Under the pieces are notes generated by a model. The model did not search any database and had not been told where the DNA came from. It saw nothing but the letters and a program-made list of their open reading frames with translations. Shown piece by piece: positions 23,203 to 35,184 of a DNA stretch of 64,000 nucleotides. Within the stretch, counting starts at the first letter, position 1, and the number at the start of each line of letters is the position of its first letter. Source of the DNA: Sycobia sp. Sy_11. Its lineage: Eukaryota; Arthropoda; Insecta; Hymenoptera; Epichrysomallidae. The DNA lies in the NCBI GenBank assembly GCA_018907035.1, contig JACCIC010000281.1, forward strand, positions 372,001 through 436,000, given 5' to 3'. The translations under genes and the position numbers were made by a program.

Positions 23203-23595
23203 ATGTTAATGAAAATATTTCTTCAAATCAAAACATATTGTAATTGCAACATTACAGTAAAGTGTCTTGGGATTTACATTTCTGTTTTGAGGAAACTGAT
23301 TATCAATAATTCTGTATGTAGTATATTTACAAGAAATCATTTGAATAATATTCTGAGAATATCTAGAAATTTATTAAGTTTTGTAAAAGAAGGTGAAGCC
23401 ATTATTTATATTGGTTGTAAATTTGTAAAAAGGAAAATTCTTAAACATAACTATAGCTTATCACTTACAGAGCGTTTAAGTGAATTAATTTTAGTTTGGA
23501 ATAAATTCATTGCCTGTAATAATGATATTCAGAAACAATATAGAACCTCATTAATGAAGGATTTTCATAATTTTAAAAAAGAAAATAGGTTTTAA
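23203..23595 (+). pseudogene. Penelope-like element, N-terminal ORF piece
   Basis: An open stretch of 130 codons, Lys/Asn/Ile-rich, with LRISRNLLSFVKEGEAIIY and LTERLSELILVWNKFI. It is placed as the N-terminal part of a PLE protein because the same strand and lineage continue with a PLE RT after the piggyBac insertion. The frame runs to the stop at 23593-23595, some 50 bp before the piggyBac. Identification rests on context more than on motifs. Confidence 0.55.
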
Positions 23596-23650
23596 AATTA
23601 TTTAAATAGTAACATCATCCATAAATACAAAAGAGCAAAAAATTTCTTAA

Positions 23651-24110
23651 CCCATTAGTGCCGACGCGGACATTTTTGAACACTCGATATTTTCGGGCTG
23701 ATCTAAAAAATGATATCAAAATTTGTTTCGATAAGTAATTTGAGCTGATATACCGGTTCCTGAGGTCAGTTTGATCCTAGGCCTCTTTGAAAAGGAACAT
23801 CAACAGTTTTAAAGGGGTAGTTTTTACCCCTGAATATTCGAAGTATCTATAGACTGTATTTGTTGCTGAAAACATGATAACCTTTATGGATATAACTGTA
23901 AAAATGATTGCTGATCAATATGTTGATACTACCTACTCGAAAAACTTATGTAAATGTTTTACACGGATGTAAAATAAGGGTTGAGGGTGAAATTTGAAAA
24001 TATCGAAAAAATAATATTTTTTCGCAGTCAAACAGCGTACTACTGAGTTTCACAGGGTGCTGAATTAATTTATGAGATCAGATTTTATATTCTATTCTTC
24101 TATAAGGGGT
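23651..24110 (+). repeat. Left long inverted repeat of the piggyBac
   Basis: Imperfect inverted copy of 26350-26795. Well-matched islands include GGACATTTTTG, CATCAACAGTTTTAAA, TATGGATATAACTGTAAAAA, AATAATATTTTTTC, CAGTCAAACAG and GGGTGCTGAATT. Confidence 0.88.
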
Positions 24111-24396
24111 TGCAAATAAGAGTTGAGGGTACAATTTCGTGAAATATTGAAAAAATATATATTTTTCTGGATGTGAAAACTATAGTTTTTCTAAAAAAAG
24201 TGGAAGCTCAAATTTCCAAACACGACTGGTGGAAATCAGTATACTGAGTCACCGCCAGCTGACGTACTATGGCTATCTACAAGTGAAATAACGTAGTATA
24301 AATGATATAAGGAGATCGGGAACAGCTTAGTTAGTTTGCTTATCAATCTGTATTCGTACTAGATATATCTGGTGTTATTTTTAGAATTTTTTCGTT

Positions 24397-26180
24397 TTGC
24401 TGATTCTGGCATTTACAATGAATAAGCGTAGGCGACCTAAATATACTGTATCCGAATTGTATCCTGACATAGAAAATACAGATCATCATGATGAACATGA
24501 AGGAAATCTAGTTTTTATTCCAAATGCAAATTTCAATGACGAAATACAATCTAACGATAAAGATGATGTTGATGACAGTAACATTCAGGGAGGTTCTTAC
24601 CAGTTATTGAAAGAATCCTATTCTCTAACATAAAAACTATTTAAAGTCTCACCACAAATACAGTTGGCTATATACTAGCTGATAAGAATTTCTTGTCTGA
24701 TGATCGAAAGCTATTCGTTGAAAAGAAGACTACACCTGATATTTTTGAATTATTTTCTTCAACAAAATTTAAACAGTATATTATTGAGGAAACTGGGGAA
24801 AATACTTTTCACTACAGAAATTTGATATTCTTATCGGTATATTGATTACTTGTATTTTTAGCAGTAGAAAAAGTATATATTATTACTGATCTCAAAATCC
24901 TCTACTTTGGTTTATTCGCATAGTTAATAGTATGAATAGTATGACAAAACAAGTTTTTAGAAGTGAAACGGTTCTTAAAATACTCCAAAGCTACTGATAA
25001 AAACATAGACATTAAAATCGTTATATTAAAAAATTTAGTTAGTTTTCATCAAATAAGTCGATAGATGAAAGCATGATTAAATTTTTCGACAGATGCCAGA
25101 TCAAGCAGTACATGAAAGAAAAACGCAGCTCTTGTGGAACAAAATGATTGAATTAATGTAAATTGTTTGGATATTTGTAAAATTTTCAAATTTACTGTGG
25201 AAAAGAAACAAAAAAATGTAATGAAGGTCTGCGTGCTGGTAATAGTGGATTCAGAATAATTATAAGAATGCTAGGAAACTTTTTAGAAATAATTCCTATT
25301 GATGAACGAAAAAAATATCATGTAGCATTTCATAATTTTTTACATACGATAAGTCCAGATTTCTTGGTGCAGCGGCAAAAACTAGTACAACTGGTACACT
25401 TAGACAAAATTGTGTTTATGAAATGAACACGGTAAATATGAAAAAAAAAACGACGTCCAGTATTGCTGCAAATAAATAAGAAAAGTGGTTGAAGATTTTA
25501 TTCAGTAAAACATGATCAAAATAGTCATCTGTTAAGGATTCAAAAATTGTTTCATTTCTATCATGTGCTACAGACATTACTGCTCTCACCAACGTTCGGT
25601 CGAGTGGCATAGAAAAAGATAAAGTTGGTCTTCTATTTTCGTATATTAAAGCAATCGCCATATATAACAAAACCATGGGCGGTGTTGATCTTCACGATCA
25701 ACACTGAAACGATCTTTGAATACGTATAAGAAGTCGAAAATGGACTTGGAATATTTTTTTACTACTCATAGACGCGTGAATCTTCAATGTTTTTCTACTT
25801 CTTCTTACTGGAAATCATGCGTAAAAGATGGGAAAGTGACGCTAGAGAATTTGCTTTAGCTTTTTTTTAGATATTTATTGCAACATTATATTTGAGGAAA
25901 GCATCTAGGACAAAGTTTTCTTCTCACAAATAAATCAATATTTCCATTCGAAGGCAGCCTAATATCTGCACTAAGAAAATAGAATCGTATTTTTTTGATT
26001 ATAAAGAACACTCCTATGTCATATACTCAACGTGTTCTGCTGGTTTTCATCATACAGTGTATCATAAGCTCATTAGCACTGATAAGAAAAATACTTGCTC
26101 TATAGAAAATTGCATAAATAGAAATGAGAAAAACTTGAAAAAAGAATTAGCGAATAATAAATATAATCACCAACCTTCAT
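24397..26180 (+). pseudogene. piggyBac transposase, decayed
   Basis: DDE transposase of the piggyBac family in pieces. The N-terminal acidic segment is open at 24397-24633. Further on, DIFELF and FKQYIIEETGENTFHYRN appear near 24740-24825. RSSSTW/IKQYM-like remnants near 25090-25115 correspond to the conserved KQY block. The strongest hallmark is AIYNKTMGGVDLHDQH at about 25655-25707, the YN-x-x-MGGVD-x-DQ motif. C-terminal remnants rich in Cys follow to about 26180. Many stops and frameshifts are present. No functional protein can come from this copy. Confidence 0.9.
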
Positions 26181-26349
26181 AAACAACCCTTTTCAGGGTT
26201 CATGATGTGCTAAATCCGTTCGAGCAACCTTCTCGTGGGTAAAGCTAATGCCAACAGTATGCTATTAGAAAAAACTTCTAGAAATAGTACCCTGTTTTTA
26301 TGCAAGATAAGAATTTTTTTTCAGTATTCGAAATATTTTGACACTAAAC

Positions 26350-26795
26350 CCAACCTTTACTTTCTACCTCTTATAGAAGGGTGGAATAAGAAAACTCATC
26401 TCAGAAATGAATTCAGCACCCTCAAAAACTCCATGGTACTCTGTTTGACTGAGAAAAAATATTATTTTCCCGATATTTAAAATAGCCCTTATTCTCCACC
26501 CCTATAAAAAATTTACATAGTTTTTTCGATTAGGTAACATGAAAATATTGATCAAAAATAATTTTTACAGTTATATCCATAAAGATTATCGGCTTTGCAG
26601 CAACAAATATAGTCTACAAATACTTATAATATTCAAGGGTAAAAAATACACTTTTAAAACTGTTGATGCTCCTTTCCGAAGATGCGTTTGATATAACTGA
26701 CTTCATGACTTGATAGATCAACCACAATTATCTATACAAACATGTTTTTTTCTTTTTGATTGAGTGTCCAAAAATGTCCACGTCGGTACTAAGGG
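26350..26795 (-). repeat. Right long inverted repeat of the piggyBac
   Basis: Inverted partner of 23651-24110 (see that entry). It ends in GGG directly against TTAA. Confidence 0.88.
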
Positions 26796-28175
26796 TTAAA
26801 AAGACAGCACAAAAATTATACTTGAAAATGTAGATAATGGAAATGTGCCACATTTTCTGACAAAAAAGAATATATTATTACAATTTCAATGATATTCGAG
26901 AAAAGACAACTTGGAAGAAAATTGAGAATCTTCATATAAATAGGCTACAAAATAAATTGAATGAATTAGTAAAATAATGGAAAAATAAATCTTATACTAA
27001 ATTAATAAATATTTTTATCGGTCTTAGAGTATTTATAATACAATATATTAGCTAAAATAATGACTGTCAGACTGTCTTTGTTTATATTCATCCCTGTAGA
27101 ATCTGAAATAAATCTTATTACTGCAATAAATTATGTTAAAAATTGAAAATTAAAAATAAAAATAAAATAAAAATAATAAAAACAATTGACATTATATTGA
27201 AACATATAAAATACGCAAATGGGAAATAGTCAAATGTTATAGGGTTGCCAAAATTCACAAAAGAGCAATAGACCTATAGAATAATAATATCATCAATTAA
27301 CTGTCCAACATACAATATTGTAATATTTTGATCAAATATATTAGTTAAGATCGTTGGGAAAATCAACTCCTATGTTATAGATAGTTCGAGTTTTTATAAA
27401 ACAGTTAAAGATATCAATATTTCGAATAATTATTAGATGATTTTATTAAATGTAGTATCTTTATTTATGAATATACCATTAGATTTATTTAAAGAAATTA
27501 TAGAAGAAATATGGACAGAAATTATTACACACACAATTAATAAAAGATGAATTTATTAAAGCAATAAATTTAGTTTTTAATAACACAATTTTTTTTATTG
27601 AAAAATAATTTTTCTGAATAAAGATATGGTTGCCCAGTGGTATCACCTTTATCGATGGTCTTTGCTAATTTGGTAATGGAAATATTCGAAAATATTGTAT
27701 TAAATATGTCAAATTCTGAACGCATTGTTTATAAAAATATGTTGATGACATCTTTACAATTGTACCAGAAAGGTGTGTAGGTGAAATAGTTGATGTTTTT
27801 AATCCCATCCCTGATCGAATTAAATATACAAAAGAAATAGAATTAAGCATTAAATTAAGTTTTGTTAACATCAATATTATTAGAGTTAGTAATAACAGAG
27901 TAAAATTAAATTTGTATAAGAAACCTATATGACCAGGTAAGTCATTAAATTTTAGAAAGATTTTAGAAAAGATAATTTAAAATTAGTTAAAGAAATATTC
28001 ATTAATAATGATTATCCATTAGACCTTATAGACAACATGATTACAGAGAGTATAGAGTGTACAGAAAATAAGTATTTCCGGTTATCTTCGTCATAAAAGA
28101 TAATAAAGGAAAGATTAATAAACATACATATAAAAGATTTAACAGAAATATCGAATAATCTAGATAATATACCAC
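26796..28175 (+). pseudogene. Penelope-like element continued: RT remnant
   Basis: To the right of the piggyBac the PLE resumes in broken frames. Landmarks are LHINRLQNKLNEL (near 26935), a finger-region SSINCPTYNI (about 27290-27320), VVSLFMNIPLDLFKEIIEE (about 27450-27510, the PLE motif with NIPLD), a disrupted palm, and KLSFVNIN-type and VKLNLYKKP remnants near 27850-27930. Stops and shifts are frequent. The piece between the N-terminal and RT parts is replaced by an inverted terminal-repeat fragment (26997-27160). Confidence 0.78.
26997..27160 (-). repeat. PLE terminal-repeat fragment, inverted relative to RT
   Basis: Matches 53140-53280 and 60830-60970 in the same plus-strand direction. 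Shared blocks are TAATAAATATTTTTATCGGTC, TATTAGCTAAAATAATGA and ATCTGAAATAAA. Because the RT here reads plus while this repeat is in the minus orientation, it is an inverted pLTR, an arrangement known for Penelope-type elements. Confidence 0.75.
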
Positions 28176-28799
28176 CCTGAACGAACTATGTAAAGCTCAG
28201 CCGGAGGTCCATAAGTCTAGTAACAACGCAGCATCCACAGGAATAAGAACTCTGCCATAGGGCCGCGGAAGTCAGCATGTCAATCAAGTGCTACGATTTA
28301 CCATTTTTCGCCTTTATCAACACAGCAGCATTGATGATTACAGCTTAGCTAAAATCGACAGGGTATTTGAAAGGCGAGGAGTTTAACTTAGCTATGAAGA
28401 TACCGTACTATTATACATCTCAACAGAGATCCATTACATACGGTTGATCCAGTGATAATACTATCGTCACATATTCTTGAAGTAAGGTATATCTGTAAAA
28501 ACAGAAATAATTAGTCAGTTTTGCCATGATACCAGAACAGCCGATCGATATAATTTTTGGTATGGGAGAAATATCAAAAATGGGATATCGCTTCGTCCTG
28601 CGAACTAGAACCCAGGCAGCGCAGAAACGGCGAGAGGCTGCACTGAAGAGCACAGCGAATTTCTTGGACTGGAAAGTGAAGAACTCTGCAGCATAAGAGA
28701 GTCGTAAAACTTATCTACGAATTAAAAGCAAGCCTGTAAACAAATCAAGAAAAATTAGAATTAATTATATAAACGAATAAAATAAAATTATAGTATTTA

Positions 28800-28854
<55 letters not shown>

Positions 28855-29634
28855 ATGTGTTTTTTTATATACTATAATTTATTTTATTTGTTTAAATATA
28901 TTGTAACGGATAAAAATAAATTACTTATCGATTTATAAATGTTTGTAATTTATAGAAAATCTTTATTTATATAAAATAAATAAAAATTTCTGCACCAGAA
29001 AATTTGTCATATTAAAATTTAATAACTAGTAAAAATTAAATTTAATAATATGACCAAAGTTTTAAATTAACCGACCTATTTTGTTATGAACCGAACTAGT
29101 GATATAACTTAAAAAATTTTAAATCAAATTTATGTTACACATCAATTTATTAATATACCGCCGAAAAGAAAATATGTATGCTTAAACATCCATAATGACG
29201 TAAAGTCGTACATGATCCATTAGATCCGATAAGAAAAATAAGTAATAATAATTCATGTGCCCTTATACACAATAAATACGTAAATAGTCACAGGAAAATT
29301 ATTCATTTGACCGGGCAAATCTATAAACAAATTTTAATTCGCTGTTATCGAAATAAGGTCCAATTTCGGGTATTACTTATTACATACTGTATTACTTTTA
29401 GTGAAATTGGTAGCTGGAAATTTTAATTTCTTAAAAAAAATTTTCTTTAGATTTTAGAATTTACAAAAAATGTTACGTCCGCACCTTACGAAAGTACACC
29501 GCGACCTTCGCATCACTGAGCAAGAACTACGAAATTTGCTGTGAGTACACATACGTCCACGATTAGTAATGCCCCTGTGACGTTTACCACGTTTTCAAGT
29601 CACTGGTAGACTACTCTACTTATCTAAGGGTGAA
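28176..29634. other. Nos intron, no gene recognised
   Basis: A less AT-rich block at 28180-28690 looks like an old coding remnant, but no motif was identified in any frame. It is followed by (TA)n at 28806-28851 and AT-rich sequence, including a GC-richer island near 29465-29600. Confidence 0.5.
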
Positions 29635-29697
29635 AAATATTTTTTTATTGGTCTTACAGTTCAATCAATTCAATTTAAAAATAAAATAAAAATAAAT

Positions 29698-29728
<31 letters not shown>

Positions 29729-29912
29729 TAAATAAAAAAATAAAATAAAAATTAAAAATAAAAATTAAATTAAAAATTAAATTAAAATTATAATAACAGT
29801 CAGACTGTCCTTGTTTACATTCACCCCCGTAGACTAATCTGAAAAAAAATATTAGCTGAGAAAATTTTCAGCTAATATTTTATTTTCAAGACCAATAAAA
29901 AATTTTTTATTA
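29635..29912. repeat. PLE terminal-repeat fragments head to head
   Basis: The left part (TTATTGGTCTTACAG, A-rich tract, CAGTCAGACTGTCCTTG, CCCCCGTAGA) matches other PLE terminal repeats in the window. It is followed by a near-perfect palindrome at about 29848-29879 and then an inverted end, AAGACCAATAAAAAA. The unit therefore has inverted ends of about 15 bp. Confidence 0.65.
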
Positions 29913-30479
29913 ATTTGTATATGGGCAGTCGACAAAAGTACAATTCAATTATTATCTAAGGGTCGACAAGCTCCCGCGACTAACCGACCCCCTTTTTTCC
30001 GACTGGGACCTGTGCGTCACCGCAAAGGAGCCGGAATCGGTAGTTCCATATGTGTATGGACCCGATCACGGGATTTTTACGTTGTATCACGTGTTCATAT
30101 GTAAGTAACTACACTAAATTTTTACACTAATGATCACACACACATACTCGATTCTCCCAAAAAAGGAGGAATTGCGATAATTTATACACTCACACACTAC
30201 ATTAATAAATAATACACGATATCCGACACGAAAAACCGAAGAAGAAAATATTAACGTAAAAACAAACAAGCAAAGAAAAATAATAGTGCACAACCGACAA
30301 TCGATGCCAGTAATACATATACTAATTTAATGCATGAAATTACACCGGCAAACCCGAAAGAGGAGAGTTAGTAATATAAGCTCTCTCACTCTCCCGCTGG
30401 ATAGAACATGCGCAATCCACCGGAGAGGATCGACCTCATGCAGCGAGAGAGCCGAGTGTGTATCACTGTGCTCTCGCTC
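29913..30479. other. Intronic sequence, no gene
   Basis: Nothing recognised apart from GA/CT-rich stretches around 30380-30490. Confidence 0.5.
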
Positions 30480-30820
30480 TCTCGCTATCTTTCTTTAAAT
30501 GAAAAAAAACAGCTTTACAATAGTCTCTATTCTATCTCGTCTAGAGTAATTAAATATTTCCTTCGTTTCAACAAATTCTGTAAATTTCCACCCGATTAGG
30601 GGCGGGAAAACAACACAAGGTTGGGGTTAACCGATGGACGACAAAAAAGAAAACAAATATATATACGTGATATGCGACAAATTATCATCAAATCAAATAA
30701 ATCAATAGTTAAATTTAATAACATATAAACAATAATAATAATATTCAGTTTTCGATTCATTGTCCCAGGCCTGTCTCTTGGTTCGTACGCCCCTAAGCGG
30801 TCCAACTCTATATGTCCAAA
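30480..30820 (-). repeat. Dispersed repeat, copy B (inverted partner of 10700-11075)
   Basis: Reverse-complement match to copy A over its whole length, roughly 85% by eye, with the same borders near the GGGACAATGAATC block. Unit boundaries are not defined by a target duplication. Confidence 0.7.
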
Positions 30821-31088
30821 TCTCAGAACCCCATCCGTTGTAAGATGGGTGAGTCCCGGGTGACCAAAGCAATCACCTCGTTAAATAAAATTTTTTCTTA
30901 ATAATGTTTTCCTAATTTTCCTTACTGGAAATTCCAATACTTATTTGTACAACTAATAGTTTTAACGAAATGCAGTTTAATAAAGTAACAAGACCATTTA
31001 CAAATAGCCAACTTTATTTTCACATTATTTTGTCCACGTGTGGACTCATAAAACTAATTATATGGTGTAATAATTGTTTGATTAAATA

Positions 31089-31159
<71 letters not shown>

Positions 31160-32177
31160 AATACTATATGTAAATTTAAATAATTAATCAAATAATTGAA
31201 ATAACTATGGAGTGAATAGTTAAATACCTAGTATTTGGTCTCGAATTGAAAAAGATCGACAACTCCAGAGCGGCCGTAAGTTGAACAACGACAGAGCCTC
31301 TTGTAGTCCCCTTTCCCCGTACATAGCTATTAGCCGGACAGACTACAAGGGCTCTACCTATCTATCGAATATTTAAGAGGTAGTTATAATGATTTATTCA
31401 TAATAAACTATACAAAAAAAGAAGTTCATTTCGAACATATCAAAGAGCATAGTCAAATGGTAAAAACTAAAATACATTTTTGGGATCGGTCGGGCCAGAT
31501 TTGGCAATTAGAATAATTCTATAGTGAGTAAATTTTATTTAATGATTTATATAGTGACAATGAACTGAATATCTAATTCTTTCAGATGATTTTAATTTCT
31601 GAATGGAACAACGGATATTAATTTCAGCTAAACGTATATGAACGCATAAATGCCAATACGTTTAAATATAGCGAACCACTGCTCACAATCAATGGCATTC
31701 TGCTATTTTTGATTAACAATAAGTAAATGTCACATCCACGTGAAAAAGAGCCTTCTCTTCGAGAGAGTCTCATGTAATATTAACCTAATACTCTCGTTTA
31801 ACAACTTTATAGTATCAGATAATTTCACTAATTCATGATAATGAATTCATGATATTGAAAATAACAAAAAGAGTTTAAGGCATAACACAATAACTTACAA
31901 ACTAATCAACTGAACATAATGAAATATTAATAGCTCAGCTTTAAGGGTTAAAACTAACGTTATCCGTACATGAGGCCCCGATCGTTACAGCTCATGCGTT
32001 ACAGTATACGATACTATATATGCAGAGACTTATCTCCATCGATTAACTACCTGCTAATTTTTTTTCAGTAATTCATATATTGAATTCATGATAGTGTCTG
32101 GTTAATTAGCAATATTGATTTGTAAAGTAATGTTATTCCTAATTGAATAAATTAAATAATGTAATAATAATCCTCAC
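30821..32177. other. Nos intron, AT-rich, (AT)n and a hairpin
   Basis: Contains (AT)n at about 31090-31155. At 31293-31355 the arms AGAGCCTCTTGTAGTC and GACTACAAGGGCTCT can pair around a ~32-nt loop. Otherwise no features. Confidence 0.6.
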
Positions 32178-32317
32178 GTAGGATGTAACAATGGTATTTC
32201 TAAAATAAGCTCTTTGGGAATGTCGAAGTAGTCTGGATCATGACCATTTGCTGATAAAACGAGGGGCAGAATATCAAAATTACCTCCTGCACCTTTCCAC
32301 CCCAACTTAATACAAAT
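32178..32317 (-). CDS. Nos: Nitric oxide synthase exon
   Basis: A 140-nt minus-strand exon. It starts after AG (32319-32318) in phase 0 and ends at GTGAGG (donor 32177-32176) in phase 2. It encodes [29 protein letters not shown] and [11 protein letters not shown], all NOS oxygenase-domain signatures. Its last two bases plus the first base of the exon at 6672 make a Thr codon, so the two exons join although they are 25.5 kb apart. No lesion is present. Confidence 0.97.
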
Positions 32318-32380
32318 CTGAAAAAGAAACGTATAAATAAGTATAAATAACGCTAATTGTATTTGTGAAATATATCTTAC

Positions 32381-32522
32381 TTCTGTAAATTCTATATTTC
32401 CGGCATCTCCAATAATCGCTCCGTCACCATTCTTGTACCCCGCATAACTAATTAATTGTTGATTCCACACTCGATAATCATGTTTTCCGTCAGTCCTTTG
32501 AGGGAAAATTGTAATTGCTGAG
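32381..32522 (-). CDS. Nos: Nitric oxide synthase exon
   Basis: A 142-nt minus-strand exon between AG (32524-32523) and GTAAGA (donor 32380-32379). It encodes [20 protein letters not shown] and [19 protein letters not shown], ending EFTE. It is separated from the next exon by only 63 bp. Its first base completes the Arg codon begun at the end of exon 54828-54919. The motif set is unique to NOS. Confidence 0.97.
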
Positions 32523-32837
32523 CTAAAATGTAAAATTAATAAAATATTCATATGTAATTAAGATATCAACTATTGATTTTTATTTTCAATGAGGAGAATT
32601 TTGACCGTATTGTGTGAAAATATGTTTTGGTATGGTTAATAAAAAGAAAGTGTGGATTTTGTTTAAAACTCTACCAGGAATGCAACGATGCAAAGAAAGC
32701 CTGGAATATATACATAATAATATAAGAACATAATCAGGACTTTTAAAGTTATTATAATTTTTATTTCTGCACTTATTGGACAGAAATGCGTCGCAATTTT
32801 ACCATTGCACACATTTGTCAAAAAATAATATAACACC

Positions 32838-32870
<33 letters not shown>

Positions 32871-33207
32871 AATAATAATAATAGTTCTATAACTGAACTG
32901 CAATGTAAATTTTAGAAATTATTCAACAAAAAACTTAATGGGAATGATTTGAAGTTGACAGAAAAATGCAACGTCTTGGATTTTTTTATTTCATATAAAT
33001 TGTAATCAGTATAAAGTTATTAATTTTATCTAATTATACTGTGGTGTATATGATATTAGCATTTCTGAAATACATGAAGTTGATAGAATAGAGGCAAAAT
33101 TAATACTTAAGAAAACTAAAGACTAAAGAAGACCTATAAAGAAGAGATAGACTAAAAAAGTTATTATAAATTAACTAGATGGTGATCTTGGAATTTAAAA
33201 ATCCGAG
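32523..33207. other. Nos intron, microsatellite
   Basis: (CAA)n followed by (AAT)n at about 32836-32880. The poly-Leu ORF on the minus strand is this repeat. The rest, up to the Polinton, shows nothing. Confidence 0.65.
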
Positions 33208-33213
33208 ATAGAG
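33208..33213. repeat. Polinton target-site duplication, left (ATAGAG)
   Basis: 6-bp ATAGAG immediately before the left terminus, identical to 51056-51061. Confidence 0.93.
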
Positions 33214-33401
33214 AGTAGATAGGCTATGGGCATTCTAGCACACTCTCCCACTCTCCCCCCTGAAATCTGTGCTTTGGCCCTGTGGGCATTCAAGCACACC
33301 TCCCCCGCTTGAAAACTGTGCTGAGCCCCTCTGCATATTGTAATGTATGGAGAATGAGGTCACCTCCCAAAACGATGCCGCTCTCGCTATATTATATTAG
33401 A

Positions 33402-33441
<40 letters not shown>

Positions 33442-33477
33442 TGGGGAACGACTCGTTTCATCATTTCCATTCATTAC
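33214..33477 (+). repeat. Polinton left terminal inverted repeat
   Basis: About 264 bp matching 50787-51055 in reverse, including the (GA)n at 33406-33436 and the inner border near ACTCGTTTCATCATTT. The arms differ by scattered substitutions and a short indel near the outer end. Confidence 0.93.
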
Positions 33478-33519
33478 ATTTGAGCCGAGTGATGTTTCTT
33501 CACGATGAAAATTTAATTA

Positions 33520-34660
33520 AAATTTAATGGTTATCTATTATTATAGAAAATGCGTGCCCATATACTGTATACTGAAAGGGAGTTATTTTTCTTTACTGCT
33601 CCCACACCTTGCATACTCTTAGTTTCGATCAAGGATAATATAAAAGTTTGTAAAAGGTTTGTAAAAGGGGGTGAGTATGGAAAACCAGAGTACACGTATC
33701 TATTTTGAAAGAGGCCCACTTCTCGGAAAAACATGGGAAAGGGTCAGAATAGAGGCGAACACTAGTGCAACTGAGGTAAAGCGTTGTCAATCAGTATAAT
33801 CTGCTTAAAGTCATAATGCACTTTGCGTTGGTGATTATGGATGTCTATCATTATAGAAAACAGATGCACAAATACTGGAAGCGACTTATTTTTCTTTGAC
33901 AGGCTCAAGCCCTCCCCCTGCCCCCTGCACCCTCATTAGTATAATCCGCTTACCTGTTCTAATGCGCTTGCCGCAGATGCACGTGCAAGACCGAGGTGAA
34001 CTCATCAATTAGGATAACTATAACCAAGATGATTTTCTTTTTCTTTGTAACTCTCTAGATTTGTATCTTGTTGATTTCGACCGAGTATAATATCCTTGCG
34101 ATTGAAAAGAAGGGAGTGACTGCGGGAAACCAACGTATAGTTCTATTTTCGAAAAGGTACACTGCTTGGAAGGAGCATGTGAAAGCGGGTCTGACGAGAG
34201 GCGAGCACGTGCGCCTCTTGACCGACTGACTGAGGTTAACTCATCAATTAGGATAATGCGCTTTCCGTTGATGGTTATAAATGTCTATTGTTATAGCAAA
34301 CACGGGAGACAATACGGTATACTGTAAGCAAGATCATGTTTCTATTTTTCTTTGTCACTCCCTCGCTTTAAATCTTTACGATTTCGGTAGAATACAACAT
34401 CAATGCGATTGGAAATCCCAGGGAGTGACTGTGGGAAACCAGCATATAGGCATTCTATTTTCAAATGGTTTATTTCTTGGTAGGAACATGGAAAAGTAGG
34501 TCGGAGGAGAGGCGAACACACCTCTTGATATACTGACCGAGGGTGACTGATCATATAGTTTAATCCGCTTATCGTTAATGGTTATAGATGAGTATTATTA
34601 TAAGGAACAGTTGAGATCATATTAAATGATGGAAGCGAGATATTTTTTCTTTATTAGTGC
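33520..34660 (+). repeat. Polinton subterminal tandem repeats, 4-5 diverged units
   Basis: Units of about 250-310 bp recur at roughly 33525, 33830, 34025 (partial), 34265 and 34570. Each opens with a GGTTATNNATGTCTATNATTATAG-like segment, followed by an A-rich stretch and TTATTTTTCTTT, and a later GGGAAACCA or GGAAAACCA segment. There is no coding capacity. The array is adjacent to the left TIR and has no counterpart at the right end. Confidence 0.75.
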
Positions 34661-34799
34661 TATGCTTTCGCGCTCGACTAAAGAAGAACGTGAAACCGCC
34701 TAAAATCGTAGATCATACGAGATAGACAGGTCATTAGAAAGATTATAGCGAGCGATTGTGGGGAAAAATTTTGTGTTTGCTAGGCGCACGCTTAGCTCA

Positions 34800-35165
34800 T
34801 TATTGCGTATGAAGTGATACAATTTCCACCAATGACGAATAACGTACGCTTCACCGAGTCTCAGAGGGAGGAGAAAATTTGTGTTCCTCCACCAATGAGG
34901 AATAATATACGCTTTGCCGTAGCTGAGAGGCAGGAGGTTAACATTTTCATTTGGTCCATCAGAAAAGTTTAACCGATCACCATACAAGTAAGTGGTGGAA
35001 GGGGGGTGGATTATCAAGGAGGGAGGAGAAAACTTGTGCTCCAGCATCAATAAGGAAAATTTTCTTGCATCAAAGTAGAAGGTTTACCCCTTCCCATAAG
35101 ATAGTAAACGAAGGCGGTTCTTCTTTTTTATTTTTTTTAACCAATAGAAACGTTTTCTCATAGAA
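34800..35165 (+). promoter_or_regulatory. CCAAT-containing tandem modules upstream of the RS-rich gene
   Basis: Short modules with CCAATGACGAATAA and CCAATGAGGAATAA, each followed by TACGCTT and GAGGCAGGAG-like sequence, repeat at about 34828 and 34890, with a weaker copy near 35044. AACCAATAG follows at about 35139. This resembles a promoter-proximal CCAAT array. Confidence 0.5.
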
Positions 35166-35184
35166 GGACAGCACTGGAAAACTG

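Larger units (their letters stand above)
23651..26795 (+). mobile_element. piggyBac element, 3145 bp, TTAA target, long inverted repeats
   Basis: Both ends lie exactly at TTAA (23647-23650 and 26796-26799). The left end reads CCCATTAGTGCCGACG and the right end, reverse complemented, CCCTTAGTACCGACG, so the CCC...GGG termini of piggyBac are present. The inverted similarity continues inward for roughly 450 bp on each side (to about 24110 and from about 26350), much longer than classic piggyBac ends. Inside is a decayed transposase. The element interrupts a PLE: the same PLE strand resumes just right of the second TTAA. Confidence 0.93.

Noticed and set aside
28176..28690. Coding-like composition downstream of the PLE
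   Set aside because: Read in six frames without finding a recognisable domain. Left as unassigned.
34281..35050. ORFs of 70-116 codons within the subterminal repeats
   Set aside because: They fall in the noncoding tandem array and are not preserved between units.
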